The position numbers and the translations under genes were made by a program. A DNA stretch of 64,000 bases from NCBI GenBank assembly GCA_964401335.1, contig CAYNYK010000001.1:1-64000 (forward strand), in the 5' to 3' direction. This DNA comes from JAAYCU01 sp964401335 (GTDB taxonomy: Bacteria > Planctomycetota > Phycisphaerae > UBA1845 > PWPN01). The first letter of the stretch is position 1. Each line of letters begins with the position of its first letter. Under the pieces are notes generated by a model. The model did not search any database and had not been told where the DNA came from. It was given only the letters and a program-made list of their open reading frames with translations. Below, one piece after another: positions 35,915 through 44,851 of this stretch.

Positions 35915-36988
35915 ATGAGTCCTCAAGATTCCAGACCATCTCCCGATCAACCGCATCGGCGGCGTCCCCGCTATTCGGGCACGCATCCCCGGAAATTCGA
36001 GCACCGCTACAAGGAATTCGCCCCCGAGCGTTATCCTGAGATCGTGGACGAGGTCCGCGACCGTGGGGGTACGCTTGCGGGTACACACGTCCCCGTATTG
36101 GTCGAGGAGATTATGGCCGCCCTGCGACCAGAGCCGGGCCAACTCGTCGCCGATTGTACGTTGGGTTACGGTGGACACACCGAGGCGTTTCTGAAACGGA
36201 TCGAGCCGGACGGCCAGATCTTTGCCTTCGATGTCGATGCTCGGGAAATGGAGAAGACCCGTCAACGCCTGGCCGCGTACGGCGAGCGGGTCCATTATTA
36301 TCGGCGCAATTTCGCCGGTATTCCGAAGGTATTGAACGAGGCCCGTATCGACGGCTTCGATATCATTTTCGCCGACTTGGGCGTGTCCAGCATGCAGGTG
36401 GACAATCCGCGACGCGGTTTCAGCTACAAATTCGACGGACCCCTGGATATGCGCATGGACGACCGCATCCCCCAAACCGCGGCTGATCTGCTCATGTCCT
36501 TATCCGAGCGGGAGATTTCGGAAGCCTTGGAAGCCCTGGCCGATGAGCCTGATCATCGGGCGATTGCCCGGTTGATCGTCAAAAAACGCGCCGATCGACC
36601 TGTTCGGAGAACGTCCTATTTGAAACAAATCATCTTCGAGGCCAAGGGTATCACCCAGAAACAATGGCGAGAGCAGGCCAACAGTCGGCAGGGTGCGCTC
36701 CACCCTGCGGCCCGTACCTTTCAGGCCCTGCGCATCCTGGTCAATGACGAGTTGGGCAGTCTGCGACAATTTCTACGGGTAGCTCCCTTTTGCCTCCGCC
36801 CCGGTGGCCGCCTGGGCATTATCACTTTCCATAGCGGCGAGGATCGAATTGTCGAGAATGTGTTTCAGGAAGGACTCGCCGCCGGTTATTTCAGCGACAT
36901 TTGCCAGGAACCGATTCGGCCAGGCTCGACCGAACGCTATCACAATCCCCGAAGTGCTTCGGCAAGATTCCGGTGGGCCCGGAAATGA
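35915..36988 (+). CDS. rsmH: 16S rRNA (cytosine-1402-N4) methyltransferase
   Basis: A 357-residue SAM methyltransferase. The core runs from THVPVLVEEIMAAL, through the SAM site DCTLGYGGHTEAFL, FADLGVSSMQVDNPRRGFSY, DMRMD and HPAARTFQALRILVNDEL to the C-terminal IITFHSGEDRIVE and HNPRSASARFR, all standard for RsmH/MraW. ATG 35915 was chosen; ATG 35831 would add 28 residues and couple it to the sulfatase stop. Both leave a basic tail of at least 60 residues (RRRPRYSGTHPRKFEHRYKE) before the core. The gene is far from any visible cell-division cluster (no mraZ, ftsL or ftsI beside it). Confidence 0.9.
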   Translation: MSPQDSRPSPDQPHRRRPRYSGTHPRKFEHRYKEFAPERYPEIVDEVRDRGGTLAGTHVPVLVEEIMAALRPEPGQLVADCTLGYGGHTEAFLKRIEPDGQIFAFDVDAREMEKTRQRLAAYGERVHYYRRNFAGIPKVLNEARIDGFDIIFADLGVSSMQVDNPRRGFSYKFDGPLDMRMDDRIPQTAADLLMSLSEREISEALEALADEPDHRAIARLIVKKRADRPVRRTSYLKQIIFEAKGITQKQWREQANSRQGALHPAARTFQALRILVNDELGSLRQFLRVAPFCLRPGGRLGIITFHSGEDRIVENVFQEGLAAGYFSDICQEPIRPGSTERYHNPRSASARFRWARK

Positions 36989-37336
36989 AAAGAACGGCAA
37001 CGATAAACGGTATCGGTTACGAATGGTTTTCTTCCCCGTATACCTGGAGCGTGTTCTCATATCGGTGCGGCACCCCGCGGCGGCGGGTAAACTCCGTCTC
37101 GCCGATGCTGGTTGACATGTAGGAGGCGACGCTGTCGGGTTTTAGGATACACTCTAAATCAATCTTTACTCTTCGTTTCCGACAGACGTTAATAGCTGGA
37201 AAACCTTGAAAAACAACCGCAAACAGCCGGCGGGTTGGGGTATTTTGCCCATCTTGAAGAGTGAACCTTTTTTTACTACATTAATTATCCTTGTTTATGG
37301 TTATTCATCACCTGGCAACAACGAAGGAGAAATAGT
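36989..37336. other. Intergenic gap between rsmH and serC
   Basis: Contains copy 2 of the dispersed palindromic repeat (37061-37110). After it the sequence turns AT-rich, with TTGAAG and, 17 bp later, a TACATT/TTAATTAT stretch that could be a promoter for serC, whose AAGGAG ribosome site lies 7 nt before GTG 37337. No gene is seen. Confidence 0.5.
37061..37110. repeat. Dispersed palindromic intergenic repeat, copy 2 (short form)
   Basis: Begins ATCGGTGCGGCACCCCGC and ends GTAAACTCCGTCTCGCCGAT. The ends pair (ATCGG/CCGAT), with compensating changes relative to copy 1 (ACCGG/CCGGT), which suggests the stem is kept. This copy lacks the long middle of copy 1. Confidence 0.75.
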
Positions 37337-38497
37337 GTGAACAAGCCGCAAGCCAAACCCAGTACGCCGAATTTCAGTTCCGGTCCGACCTGCAAACGTC
37401 CCGGATGGAATGTCCAAGTGCTGGCCGAATCACTGGTCGGCCGCTCGCATCGCAGCAAGGAAGGCAAGGCCATCCTCAAACAGGCTATCGACCTGACCCG
37501 CGAGGTGGCCCGTATCCCGGAGAGCCACTTGATCGGCATCATGCCGGCCAGTGACACGGGTGCCTTCGAATGCGCCATGTGGAGTCTCCTGGGCGCCCGG
37601 CCGGTAACCGCTCTGAGTTGGGAAAGTTTCGGCGCCGGCTGGGTCACGGATATCACCAAGCAGCTCAAACTCGACGCGACGGTCATGAAGGCAGACTACG
37701 GCCAGATCCCCGACTTGAAAAAGGTTGATTGGAACAGCGACGTGGTTTTCACCTGGAACGGCACGACCAGCGGGGTGAAATGCCCCGACGATCTGGCGAT
37801 TCCCGCCGACCGCGCCGGCCTGACCTTGTGCGACGCCACCAGTGCCGTTTTCGCCATGCCCATTCCGTGGGATCGGCTGGACGTGATCACCTGGTCGTGG
37901 CAGAAGTGTCTGGGCGGCGAGGCGGCGCACGGGATGCTTGTCCTCTCGCCGCGCGCCGTGCAACGTCTGGAAAGCTACAAGCCCGCCTGGCCGCTGCCCA
38001 AGATTTTCCGGCTGACCAAGGGGGATAAGCTGATCGGCGGTATCTTCCAGGGCGATACGATCAACACCCCGTCCATGATTTGCGTGCAGGATTACATTGA
38101 TGCTCTGAAGTGGGCCAAGGGCCTGAGCTATGAAGGCAAGCAGGGCTTGGATGCCCTGATTGCCCGTAGCCGGGCCAACCTCAAGGCCGTCGCCGATTTC
38201 GTGAAGGCCAACAACTGGATCGATTTCCTGGCGGCCACGTCGGAGATCTGCAGCAGCACGTCGATCTGCCTGAAAGTGGTGGCGGACTGGTTCGTTAAGC
38301 TCAGCGCGGAGGATCAGGCGGCCTTCTGCAAGAAGGTTTCCGGCGCTTTGGCGACGGAGAAGGTGGCCTACGACTGCAACGCCTATCGCGATGCCCCGCC
38401 CGGCTTCCGCTTCTGGGGCGGCCCGACCATCGACCCGAAGGACATGGCCATCGCCATGGAATGGCTCAATTGGGCCTACGAAACGAACAAACCGTAA
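37337..38497 (+). CDS. serC: Phosphoserine aminotransferase
   Basis: A 386-residue PLP enzyme of serine synthesis that makes 3-phosphoserine. GTG 37337 follows AAGGAG. The opening NFSSGPTCKRPGW and GRSHRSKEGKAIL, the IMPASDTGAFECAMWSLLG cofactor segment, TWNGTTSGVKCP, the DATSAVFAMPI aspartate and the Schiff-base lysine in TWSWQKCLGGE identify the SerC type used by alphaproteobacteria and many planctomycetes. It converges on acnA across a 597-bp repeat-filled gap. Confidence 0.9.
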   Translation: MNKPQAKPSTPNFSSGPTCKRPGWNVQVLAESLVGRSHRSKEGKAILKQAIDLTREVARIPESHLIGIMPASDTGAFECAMWSLLGARPVTALSWESFGAGWVTDITKQLKLDATVMKADYGQIPDLKKVDWNSDVVFTWNGTTSGVKCPDDLAIPADRAGLTLCDATSAVFAMPIPWDRLDVITWSWQKCLGGEAAHGMLVLSPRAVQRLESYKPAWPLPKIFRLTKGDKLIGGIFQGDTINTPSMICVQDYIDALKWAKGLSYEGKQGLDALIARSRANLKAVADFVKANNWIDFLAATSEICSSTSICLKVVADWFVKLSAEDQAAFCKKVSGALATEKVAYDCNAYRDAPPGFRFWGGPTIDPKDMAIAMEWLNWAYETNKP

Positions 38498-38560
38498 GCA
38501 CGCGGTTTCCCGGCAGAATACGCCTCTTGCCAGCCCGCAGCGGTTTATCTCGCGTGTCAG

Positions 38561-38620
38561 GGCGGAGCCAGGCTCGCCAGGGCGGAGCTAGGCTCGCCAC
38601 GGCGGAGCTAGGCTTGCCAC
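38561..38620. repeat. Three perfect-period 20-bp tandem repeats
   Basis: Three head-to-tail 20-mers at 38561, 38581 and 38601, each of the form GGCGGAGCYAGGCTYGCCAS. The unit is itself nearly palindromic (GGCGGAGCC/GGCTCGCC). Only two or three base differences separate them, so expansion was recent. They lie between serC and the hairpin array. Confidence 0.85.
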
Positions 38621-38692
38621 GCCTGGCCGGGTAATGGTGGGTAAATGACCGCCGGTGTTCAGGAAATACGCAATCCCGTTGGGATTGGACCG

Positions 38693-39020
38693 GTGCTGTG
38701 CCGGAAATCCCTTCTCGGCACAATGGTCGTGGAACAGTGCTGTGCCGAGAATCCTTTCTCGGCACGATGGGTGGGATTCCGATCCCACGGGATGTGGGAA
38801 AGGATTCCCTTCTTTGGACGCACGAGAAGGGATTCTCGTGCGAGCGAAGGAGAAGGGATTCGTGCTGTGCCGAGAATCCTTTCTCGGCACGATGGTCGTG
38901 GGATTCCGATCCCACGGGATGTGGGAAAGGATTCCCGTCTTTGGACGCACGAGAAGGGATTCTCGTGCGAGCGAACGAGAAGGATTCTCGTGCGAGCGAG
39001 GGGATTCTCGTGTGAGCGAA
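38693..39020. repeat. Array of perfect hairpins, two ~125-bp direct copies plus partial copies
   Basis: Copy A (from 38737) and copy B (from 38862) each contain three perfect inverted repeats in the same order: GTGCCGAGAA-tcct-TTCTCGGCAC (38742-38765; 38867-38890), GTGGGAT-tccg-ATCCCAC (38771-38788; 38898-38915) and CGCACGAGAA-ggga-TTCTCGTGCG (38819-38842; 38946-38969). A truncated first unit starts at 38693, and further copies of the GGATTCTCGTGCGAGCGA word follow to about 39020. Frames read through it are repeat artefacts. It fills the gap between convergent serC and acnA (38498-39094), which holds no gene. A last small hairpin, GTAGCTTCGCTAC, lies at 39047-39059. Confidence 0.85.
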
Positions 39021-39094
39021 AAGGCGGGCAATGGTTCTCTGCGAAGTAGCTTCGCTACGAAGCACGAGAGCTCACCCCACGATCTGATTCATGC

Positions 39095-41809
39095 TCACGG
39101 TTTCAACATCTTGCGCAGAACGGTTTGGAGGATGCCGCCGTTGCGGTAGTATTCGATTTCCACGGGGGTGTCGATCCGGCAGATGGCCGTGAACTCGATC
39201 GGGTCACCTTTTTCGCGGGTGGCGATAACCCTCACCTCCTGGAGCGGTTGCAGGTTATCGTCGATTTGGATAGCGAACGTCTCGCGACCGTTGAGGCCGA
39301 GAGATTTACGGTCCTGACCTTCCTTGAACTGCAAGGGCAAAACGCCCATACCCACCAGATTGCTTCGATGGATGCGCTCATAACTTTCGGCGAGCACCGC
39401 GCGCACACCGAGCAGGAAAGTTCCCTTGGCCGCCCAGTCGCGGCTCGAACCGGTGCCATACTCGCGACCGGCCAGTATGATCAGCGGCGTAACGGTTTCC
39501 TTATATTTCATGGCCGCGTCGTAGATGCTCATCTGCTGTCGATCAGGCAGGTAGGTAGTCACGCCGCCCTCGGTGCCGGGAGCGAGCAGGTTGCGCAAGC
39601 GGATATTCGCGAACGTACCCCTGACCATGACTTGATCGTTGCCGCGCCGCGAGCCGTAGCTGTTGAACTCCGACGGCTTGACCCCGTGTTCCTGCAGGTA
39701 GCGACCGGCCGGGCTGTCCGGCTTGATCGCCCCGGCCGGTGATATGTGGTCGGTGGTCACCGAATCGCCGACCATCACCAGGCAACGAGCGCCGGTGATC
39801 GGGCGGATCGGTTGCGGTTCAGGTGCGAGATTGGTGAAGAATGAAGGCTCGCGAATATAAGTGCTATCCGGTGACCACGTATACAGATCGCTGCCCTTGG
39901 CGGGGATCGCCTGCCAGGTTTCGTCACCTTCGAACACGTGGCCGTACCGCTGAAGGAATTGTTCAGGCGTCACGCACCGGGCGATAGAATCCTGGATTTC
40001 CTGCTGGCTCGGCCAGATATCGCGTAGGTAAACCGGTTTGCCGTCGGCGTCTTTGCCGATCGGCTCGTTGCTCAGGTCGATATCGATGGTACCGGCCAAG
40101 GCATAGGCGACGACCAGCAGGGGGCTGGCCAGATAATTGGCCTTGACCAGCGGGTTGATCCGCCCTTCGAAGTTGCGATTGCCGCTAAGTACGGAGCAGA
40201 CCACGAGGCCCGCGTAATTGATCGCGTCGGCCACCACGTCCGGCAGCGGTCCGCTGTTACCGATGCAGGTCGTGCAGCCGTAGCCGACGGTCTGAAAACC
40301 GAGCTGGTCCAGGAAGCCGGTCAGGCCGGCCTTGTCCAGATAATCATTGACCACCCGCGAGCCGGGGGCCAGGGATGTTTTGACCCAAGGCTTGACCCGC
40401 AGCCCTTTTCCCACCGCTTTCTTCGCCAGCAGACCCGCCCCGAGCATCAATGCCGGGTTTGAGGTATTGGTGCAGGAGGTGATGGCGGCGATGACCACGG
40501 CGCCGTGGGTGATGGTTTCGATGGCATCATCGATTTCCATGGTGCCGCTTTTGCCGAGGTCCGATTCAGGCAGGTCGAAACCGCGCTGGTTTGTCGGGGC
40601 CTGTAAGCTGGCGCGAAAGCTTTTTTTTACCTCGGGCAATTCGATACGATCTTGCGGGCGTTTCGGACCGGCCAGACAGGTTTGCACAGTGGCTAAATCC
40701 AATTCGATTACGTCGCTGAATATCGGATCAGGGGTTTGCGCGGTGCGGAATAAACCCTGTTCCTTACAATAACGTTCCACCAGGTCGATCTGTTCAGGCG
40801 ATCGGCCGGTCAGCTTGAGGTAATCGAGCGTTTGGTTATCGACGGGAAAAAAGCCCATGGTCGCGCCGTATTCGGGGGCCATGTTGGCCACTACTGACCG
40901 ATCAGGCAGGGACATGTCGGCCAGGCCGGGCCCGAAGAACTCCACGAATTTACCAACCACGCCCTTGGCTCGAAGCATTTGGGTAACGGTCAGTACCAGA
41001 TCGGTGGCGGTTGCACCTTCGGGCAGTTTGCCGATAAGTTTGAAGCCGACCACTTCCGGGGTGAGCATGTAGATCGGCTGGCCGAGCATCACCGCCTCGG
41101 CTTCGATCCCGCCGACACCCCAGCCGGCCACGCCCAGGCAGTTGATCATGGTGGTGTGGCTGTCGGTACCGACCACCGTGTCCGGAAACGCGAGGGTACG
41201 GCCATTGACCTTGCGGGTAAGAACCACCTTGGCGAGGTATTCGAGGTTGACCTGATGAATAATCCCGGTGGCCGGCGGCACGACGCGGAAATTCTGGAAC
41301 GCCTGCTGGCCCCACTTGAGGAAAGCGTAGCGTTCGGTATTGCGTTCGTATTCCAGTTGTTTGTTGATGGCCAGGGCCGTAGCGGTCCCGTAGGTATCGA
41401 CTTGTACCGAATGGTCGATGATCAGATCGCAGGGGACCAGCGGATTAATGCGTTTCGGATCGCCGCCCATTGCTTTCATGGCCGAGCGCATGGCCGCCAG
41501 ATCCACCACGGTGGGTACGCCGGTGAAATCCTGAAGAATGACCCGCCCGGGCTTAAAGGGCAGCTCGACGGGGTTGGGCTGGTTGGGTTGCCATTGGGCC
41601 AATCCTCTGACGTTAGCCTCGGTAACCTCGAACCCGTCAATATTGCGTAAGCTATTTTCCAGCAATATCTTAATAGAGAAAGGCATACGCTGTATATCCG
41701 CGATACCTTGCCTGTTGACTTCTTCCAAGCTGTAAATAGTAAATTTTCCCGCCTTACTCTGGAGAATCGCTTCGGCCTGTAGGCTATTTTGGGAGGACGA
41801 TGCACACAT
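39095..41809 (-). CDS. acnA: Aconitate hydratase A
   Basis: A 904-residue TCA-cycle enzyme interconverting citrate and isocitrate, also of the iron-regulatory-protein family. Iron-sulfur ligands are visible in TSCTNTSNPALMLGAG and GYGCTTCIGNSGPL. Other hallmarks are ILQDFTGVPTVVDLAAMR, VVGTDSHTTMINCLGVAGWGVGGIEAEA, MVGDSVTTDHISPAGAI, FNSYGSRRGNDQVMVRGTF and GREYGTGSSRDWAAKG. The length is normal. ATG 41809 has AAAGGG upstream. Upstream on the minus strand are a TATAAT and a perfect GTGACG/CGTCAC inverted repeat. Confidence 0.95.
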   Translation of the reverse strand: MCASSSQNSLQAEAILQSKAGKFTIYSLEEVNRQGIADIQRMPFSIKILLENSLRNIDGFEVTEANVRGLAQWQPNQPNPVELPFKPGRVILQDFTGVPTVVDLAAMRSAMKAMGGDPKRINPLVPCDLIIDHSVQVDTYGTATALAINKQLEYERNTERYAFLKWGQQAFQNFRVVPPATGIIHQVNLEYLAKVVLTRKVNGRTLAFPDTVVGTDSHTTMINCLGVAGWGVGGIEAEAVMLGQPIYMLTPEVVGFKLIGKLPEGATATDLVLTVTQMLRAKGVVGKFVEFFGPGLADMSLPDRSVVANMAPEYGATMGFFPVDNQTLDYLKLTGRSPEQIDLVERYCKEQGLFRTAQTPDPIFSDVIELDLATVQTCLAGPKRPQDRIELPEVKKSFRASLQAPTNQRGFDLPESDLGKSGTMEIDDAIETITHGAVVIAAITSCTNTSNPALMLGAGLLAKKAVGKGLRVKPWVKTSLAPGSRVVNDYLDKAGLTGFLDQLGFQTVGYGCTTCIGNSGPLPDVVADAINYAGLVVCSVLSGNRNFEGRINPLVKANYLASPLLVVAYALAGTIDIDLSNEPIGKDADGKPVYLRDIWPSQQEIQDSIARCVTPEQFLQRYGHVFEGDETWQAIPAKGSDLYTWSPDSTYIREPSFFTNLAPEPQPIRPITGARCLVMVGDSVTTDHISPAGAIKPDSPAGRYLQEHGVKPSEFNSYGSRRGNDQVMVRGTFANIRLRNLLAPGTEGGVTTYLPDRQQMSIYDAAMKYKETVTPLIILAGREYGTGSSRDWAAKGTFLLGVRAVLAESYERIHRSNLVGMGVLPLQFKEGQDRKSLGLNGRETFAIQIDDNLQPLQEVRVIATREKGDPIEFTAICRIDTPVEIEYYRNGGILQTVLRKMLKP

Positions 41810-42378
41810 AGTAATTTCCCTTTATATGTTTCTCAAGCAAATGTGACGGCTTTGCGTCACCCGCTTTTCATTATATTGGCTACAAAAGATAATGTTTATT
41901 GGTCAGGATTGCCACTCGTTACTTGCAGGAAATCCAAATATGTCGCGTTCGCGGAGTGCAAAGGCGGTTTGTGAAATTGATCCAGGTTCTTATGTACAAG
42001 GATGTTCAGTGAGCAGGGGAGCTTGATGTGGTAGCTTATCGGACGTAATGACACGCAAAAAGGGGCGCAAAAAAATCCCTGCAATGAGAATATTTTTTTA
42101 TTTGTGTTGATTGCGATCACATGGAGCGGGCCAACCGAATTGTCAGCATTGTCACCGAAGAATAAGGCTATATGTTGGTCAGAAAAGTTTGTCCCCGCAG
42201 CCTTTGGATATACCGTCGGTGATCTGGAAGGGGTCATTTCCTGCGCATCTCCCGCTTATCTAAAAACGACCAAAATGCCGAATGAGTTGTACGCCGAAGA
42301 TGGCTCGGTGTCGGCCGGCACGATCCGGCCGGTCCTTTGTGGTTCGTGCAGGGTCAGGATGACCCGGGAAGGCTCAGG
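41810..42378. other. Intergenic gap between divergent acnA and the TPR gene
   Basis: On the minus strand a TATAAT (around 41871-41876) precedes acnA. Between it and the start codon is a perfect inverted repeat, GTGACG-gctttg-CGTCAC at 41843-41860, in the 5' leader. It could be an operator or a leader hairpin. The remaining ~480 bp is AT-richer with no gene I can support; a 113-codon minus frame there has no ribosome site or recognisable sequence. Confidence 0.5.
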
Positions 42379-44802
42379 ATGAGCGACGTGCCGCAACAGC
42401 ACGGTTTCCGCGAAGAGATTGCCGGCCGGTGGCAAATCCCGCTGCTGGTTGTCTCGCTTGTGCTGCTGAGCTGGGGTGTCTGGCGTTTACGTCCGCAGCC
42501 TTACGTACCTACCTTTGACGAACTGTTCAACCAAACAGTCAGATTACGAGAAGCTGGTCTTTATACCCAGGCCAGCGACGCAGTGGAAAAGCTGCTGGCC
42601 GACCCCGAGCTTGAGCTTCAGCCGGAGCAACGCCGAAGGCTGCACCGTCAGATGGTGGAAATCCTCATCGGATACGAGTTGGGCAACGCCGTGCATGGGA
42701 AAGACAACGTCCGGCGTATCCTCGAGCATAGCGCACTCTCCATCGGACCGGATGAATCATTCGATGCCCGAATGTCTTACTGGCGTGGTCTGGCCTACCA
42801 ATGGCAGCGGAATGAGACCGAGGCGATCGCCGCTTTTAAGCAGGCCTTGGCTGCGGGTATCGACGATCCCTGGACGCTGCGTAAGACCGTTTACGAGATG
42901 GAGAATCAGCGGGGGGGCAAGACGGCCGAGCAGATGCACGCCGAGTACGATACGTTTTTGAATAGTCCGGACGTGCCCGAGCCACTGCGTTACTGGGCTG
43001 CGGAGCGAAAGGTGGAATTGTTCAACCGGGAGAAAGCCTACGAGGCCTGCGAACGTTTTCTGGAAACTTATGTCGGACAATTTACCCAGTCCTCGATGCA
43101 ACTTGGTTACGAGTATTTGCGGGCCCTTTCCTGGTATCACGTGGGTCGGGTGGAGGATGCGGAGCGATTGCTGCGGGCCCTGCGCGATCGGCTGCATGAG
43201 CCGGATTTGCTTTATGCGGCCGCCGGCTGGCTGTTGGGTCGGATCATGCTGGATCAGGGGGCGCCGGCGGATGCTTTGGGCTTTTTCGACGAAGTCCGAC
43301 TAAACGCGCCGCCGAGCCGCTACCGGGCTGCGGCGGTTTGGGGTCGCGCCGAGGCGTTGGCCGGTCTCGAACGTTATGACGAGTCGAGACGCACTTACGA
43401 GGAGGCGATTCGCCTGGCGGCCGAGGATCCTTATGGAACAATGATCGATTTGCGCCAGATTCGCGAAACGACCACCCGGTTTTTCCAGGATCTGCGGGAA
43501 CGCGGGCAGCTCGTTCAAGCCCGCCATTTCCTCCAACTGGCGACACGTTTGGTGCGTCCCGGCGACGATGAAGCCCAGGCGAAGTACGCGAACTGGCTGG
43601 CCGACGTGTCCTTTGAGATGGGCCAACGGGCGTTACGTCGAGCGCGGGAGGGCGCGGCGGAGGAAGCGGAGAGGGCCAAGGAGTATTTCATCGATGCGGG
43701 GGAAGCCTACGGCCGGTTGACCCGTCTGGTGGTTTTTGATCTGGCGACGGTGACCGAAGCAACGAAGCGAGCGGCCGAGTCTTTCGACCTGGCCGGCGAC
43801 CGACGACGCACGATGGAGGTGCTCGAGGTTTTCGTTCGGGAGCGTTCGCAAAGCTCGTTCGTGCCGGAGGCTTTGCGTTGGTTGGGGCAGGTCTGTCAGG
43901 CGGCGGGGGAGTATGAAAAAGCCGTGGCGTGGTACCAACGAAACGTGACCGACCATCCGCGTACGCCGGCGGCGGCGGGCTCGCTGGTTCCGCTGGCGGA
44001 GTGTTTTCAGAATCTCGGCCAGGTGGACAATGCGGAGCAGACGTTGCTACGGATCGTTGATCATGTGCCCGGCGATCCGATCCAGACGATTACGCCCGAG
44101 GCCCGGGAATATCGCGAAGCCCTTTTCGCGCTGGGAGATTTGTATACGCAGGCGGGCGAATACGAGAAGGGTATCAGCCGGTATACCGAGGCATTGCGGC
44201 GTTTTGGCGATGATCCCCGGGCGGATCGGGTCACTTTTCTATTGGCCGACGCCTATCGACTCAGCGCTCGGCGCATTCGCGAGGTCGATCTGCCCGACGA
44301 CAAGAACGTAGCCATCCGCGAGCAGTTGCGTTTGGCGTACCGCGAGCGATTGGGCAAGGCCCGAGAGCTGTATGCCGAGGTGGTCGGGCGTTACCGGCAG
44401 CGTCCGGCGGAAACCTTGAGCGATTTGGATCGGCTTTACGTGAAGTTGAGCTGGTTTTATCAGGCGGACGCGGTGTACGACTTTTCCCGGGAATCGGAAT
44501 CGCCGACCCTGACCTATTTCCAGGAAGCGCTGGAATTGTATGACAAGGCGGCGTTTCGTTACAAGGACGACCCCATCGCCATGTCCGCCTACGTGCAGAT
44601 GATTAACTGTTATCTTCGGCTGGGTAACGTGGGCAAGGCGCGGCAGACGCTGCAGCGGGCGCGCTGGGCGTTGCGAGGAATCGGCGACGAGCAGTTTGCC
44701 CGGCTGACCCCGCAGGAAGATCGGGCGTATTGGGAGCAGTATTTCAACTGGCTGGAGCGGACGCCGGTTTTCGTTGCGGAGGAGTTGGTCCGGGCGGAGT
44801 AG
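42379..44802 (+). CDS. Membrane-anchored tetratricopeptide-repeat protein
   Basis: An 807-residue protein. ATG 42379 follows GGAAGG by 6 nt; the upstream ATG 42337 lacks one. A single membrane helix (IPLLVVSLVLLSWGVW, about residues 18-34) has no cleavage site, so the long rest lies outside the membrane. It is built of helical hairpins with TPR-like spacing: DSRRTYEEAIRLAAEDPYG, QAAGEYEKAVAWYQRNVTDHPRTPAA, QAGEYEKGISRYTEALRRFGDDPRA, TYFQEALELYDKAAFRYKDDP. No enzyme domain is seen. It lies 49 bp before the flagellar gene flgN and may scaffold envelope or flagellar assembly; that is inference from position. Confidence 0.75.
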   Translation: MSDVPQQHGFREEIAGRWQIPLLVVSLVLLSWGVWRLRPQPYVPTFDELFNQTVRLREAGLYTQASDAVEKLLADPELELQPEQRRRLHRQMVEILIGYELGNAVHGKDNVRRILEHSALSIGPDESFDARMSYWRGLAYQWQRNETEAIAAFKQALAAGIDDPWTLRKTVYEMENQRGGKTAEQMHAEYDTFLNSPDVPEPLRYWAAERKVELFNREKAYEACERFLETYVGQFTQSSMQLGYEYLRALSWYHVGRVEDAERLLRALRDRLHEPDLLYAAAGWLLGRIMLDQGAPADALGFFDEVRLNAPPSRYRAAAVWGRAEALAGLERYDESRRTYEEAIRLAAEDPYGTMIDLRQIRETTTRFFQDLRERGQLVQARHFLQLATRLVRPGDDEAQAKYANWLADVSFEMGQRALRRAREGAAEEAERAKEYFIDAGEAYGRLTRLVVFDLATVTEATKRAAESFDLAGDRRRTMEVLEVFVRERSQSSFVPEALRWLGQVCQAAGEYEKAVAWYQRNVTDHPRTPAAAGSLVPLAECFQNLGQVDNAEQTLLRIVDHVPGDPIQTITPEAREYREALFALGDLYTQAGEYEKGISRYTEALRRFGDDPRADRVTFLLADAYRLSARRIREVDLPDDKNVAIREQLRLAYRERLGKARELYAEVVGRYRQRPAETLSDLDRLYVKLSWFYQADAVYDFSRESESPTLTYFQEALELYDKAAFRYKDDPIAMSAYVQMINCYLRLGNVGKARQTLQRARWALRGIGDEQFARLTPQEDRAYWEQYFNWLERTPVFVAEELVRAE

Positions 44803-44851
44803 AGGGTAAAGGGGGCTCCGGCGAAGCGGGCAAAAAGACGAAGGGTATCTC

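Noticed and set aside
38561..39020. Possible CRISPR array
   Set aside because: The repeats have no unique spacers of even length, the units differ in size, and no cas gene is present.
38466..39065. A ~200-codon minus-strand frame full of repeated Arg/Ser/Phe words in the serC-acnA gap
   Set aside because: It is the translation of the DNA hairpin array; several frames on both strands are open through the same repeats and none has a ribosome site.
41843..41860. CRP/FNR-type site
   Set aside because: The palindrome resembles TGTGA/TCAC words but the half-sites have the wrong spacing for a CRP site.
41896..42237. A 113-codon minus-strand frame between acnA and the TPR gene
   Set aside because: No ribosome site, no family resemblance, and composition like the non-coding flanks.
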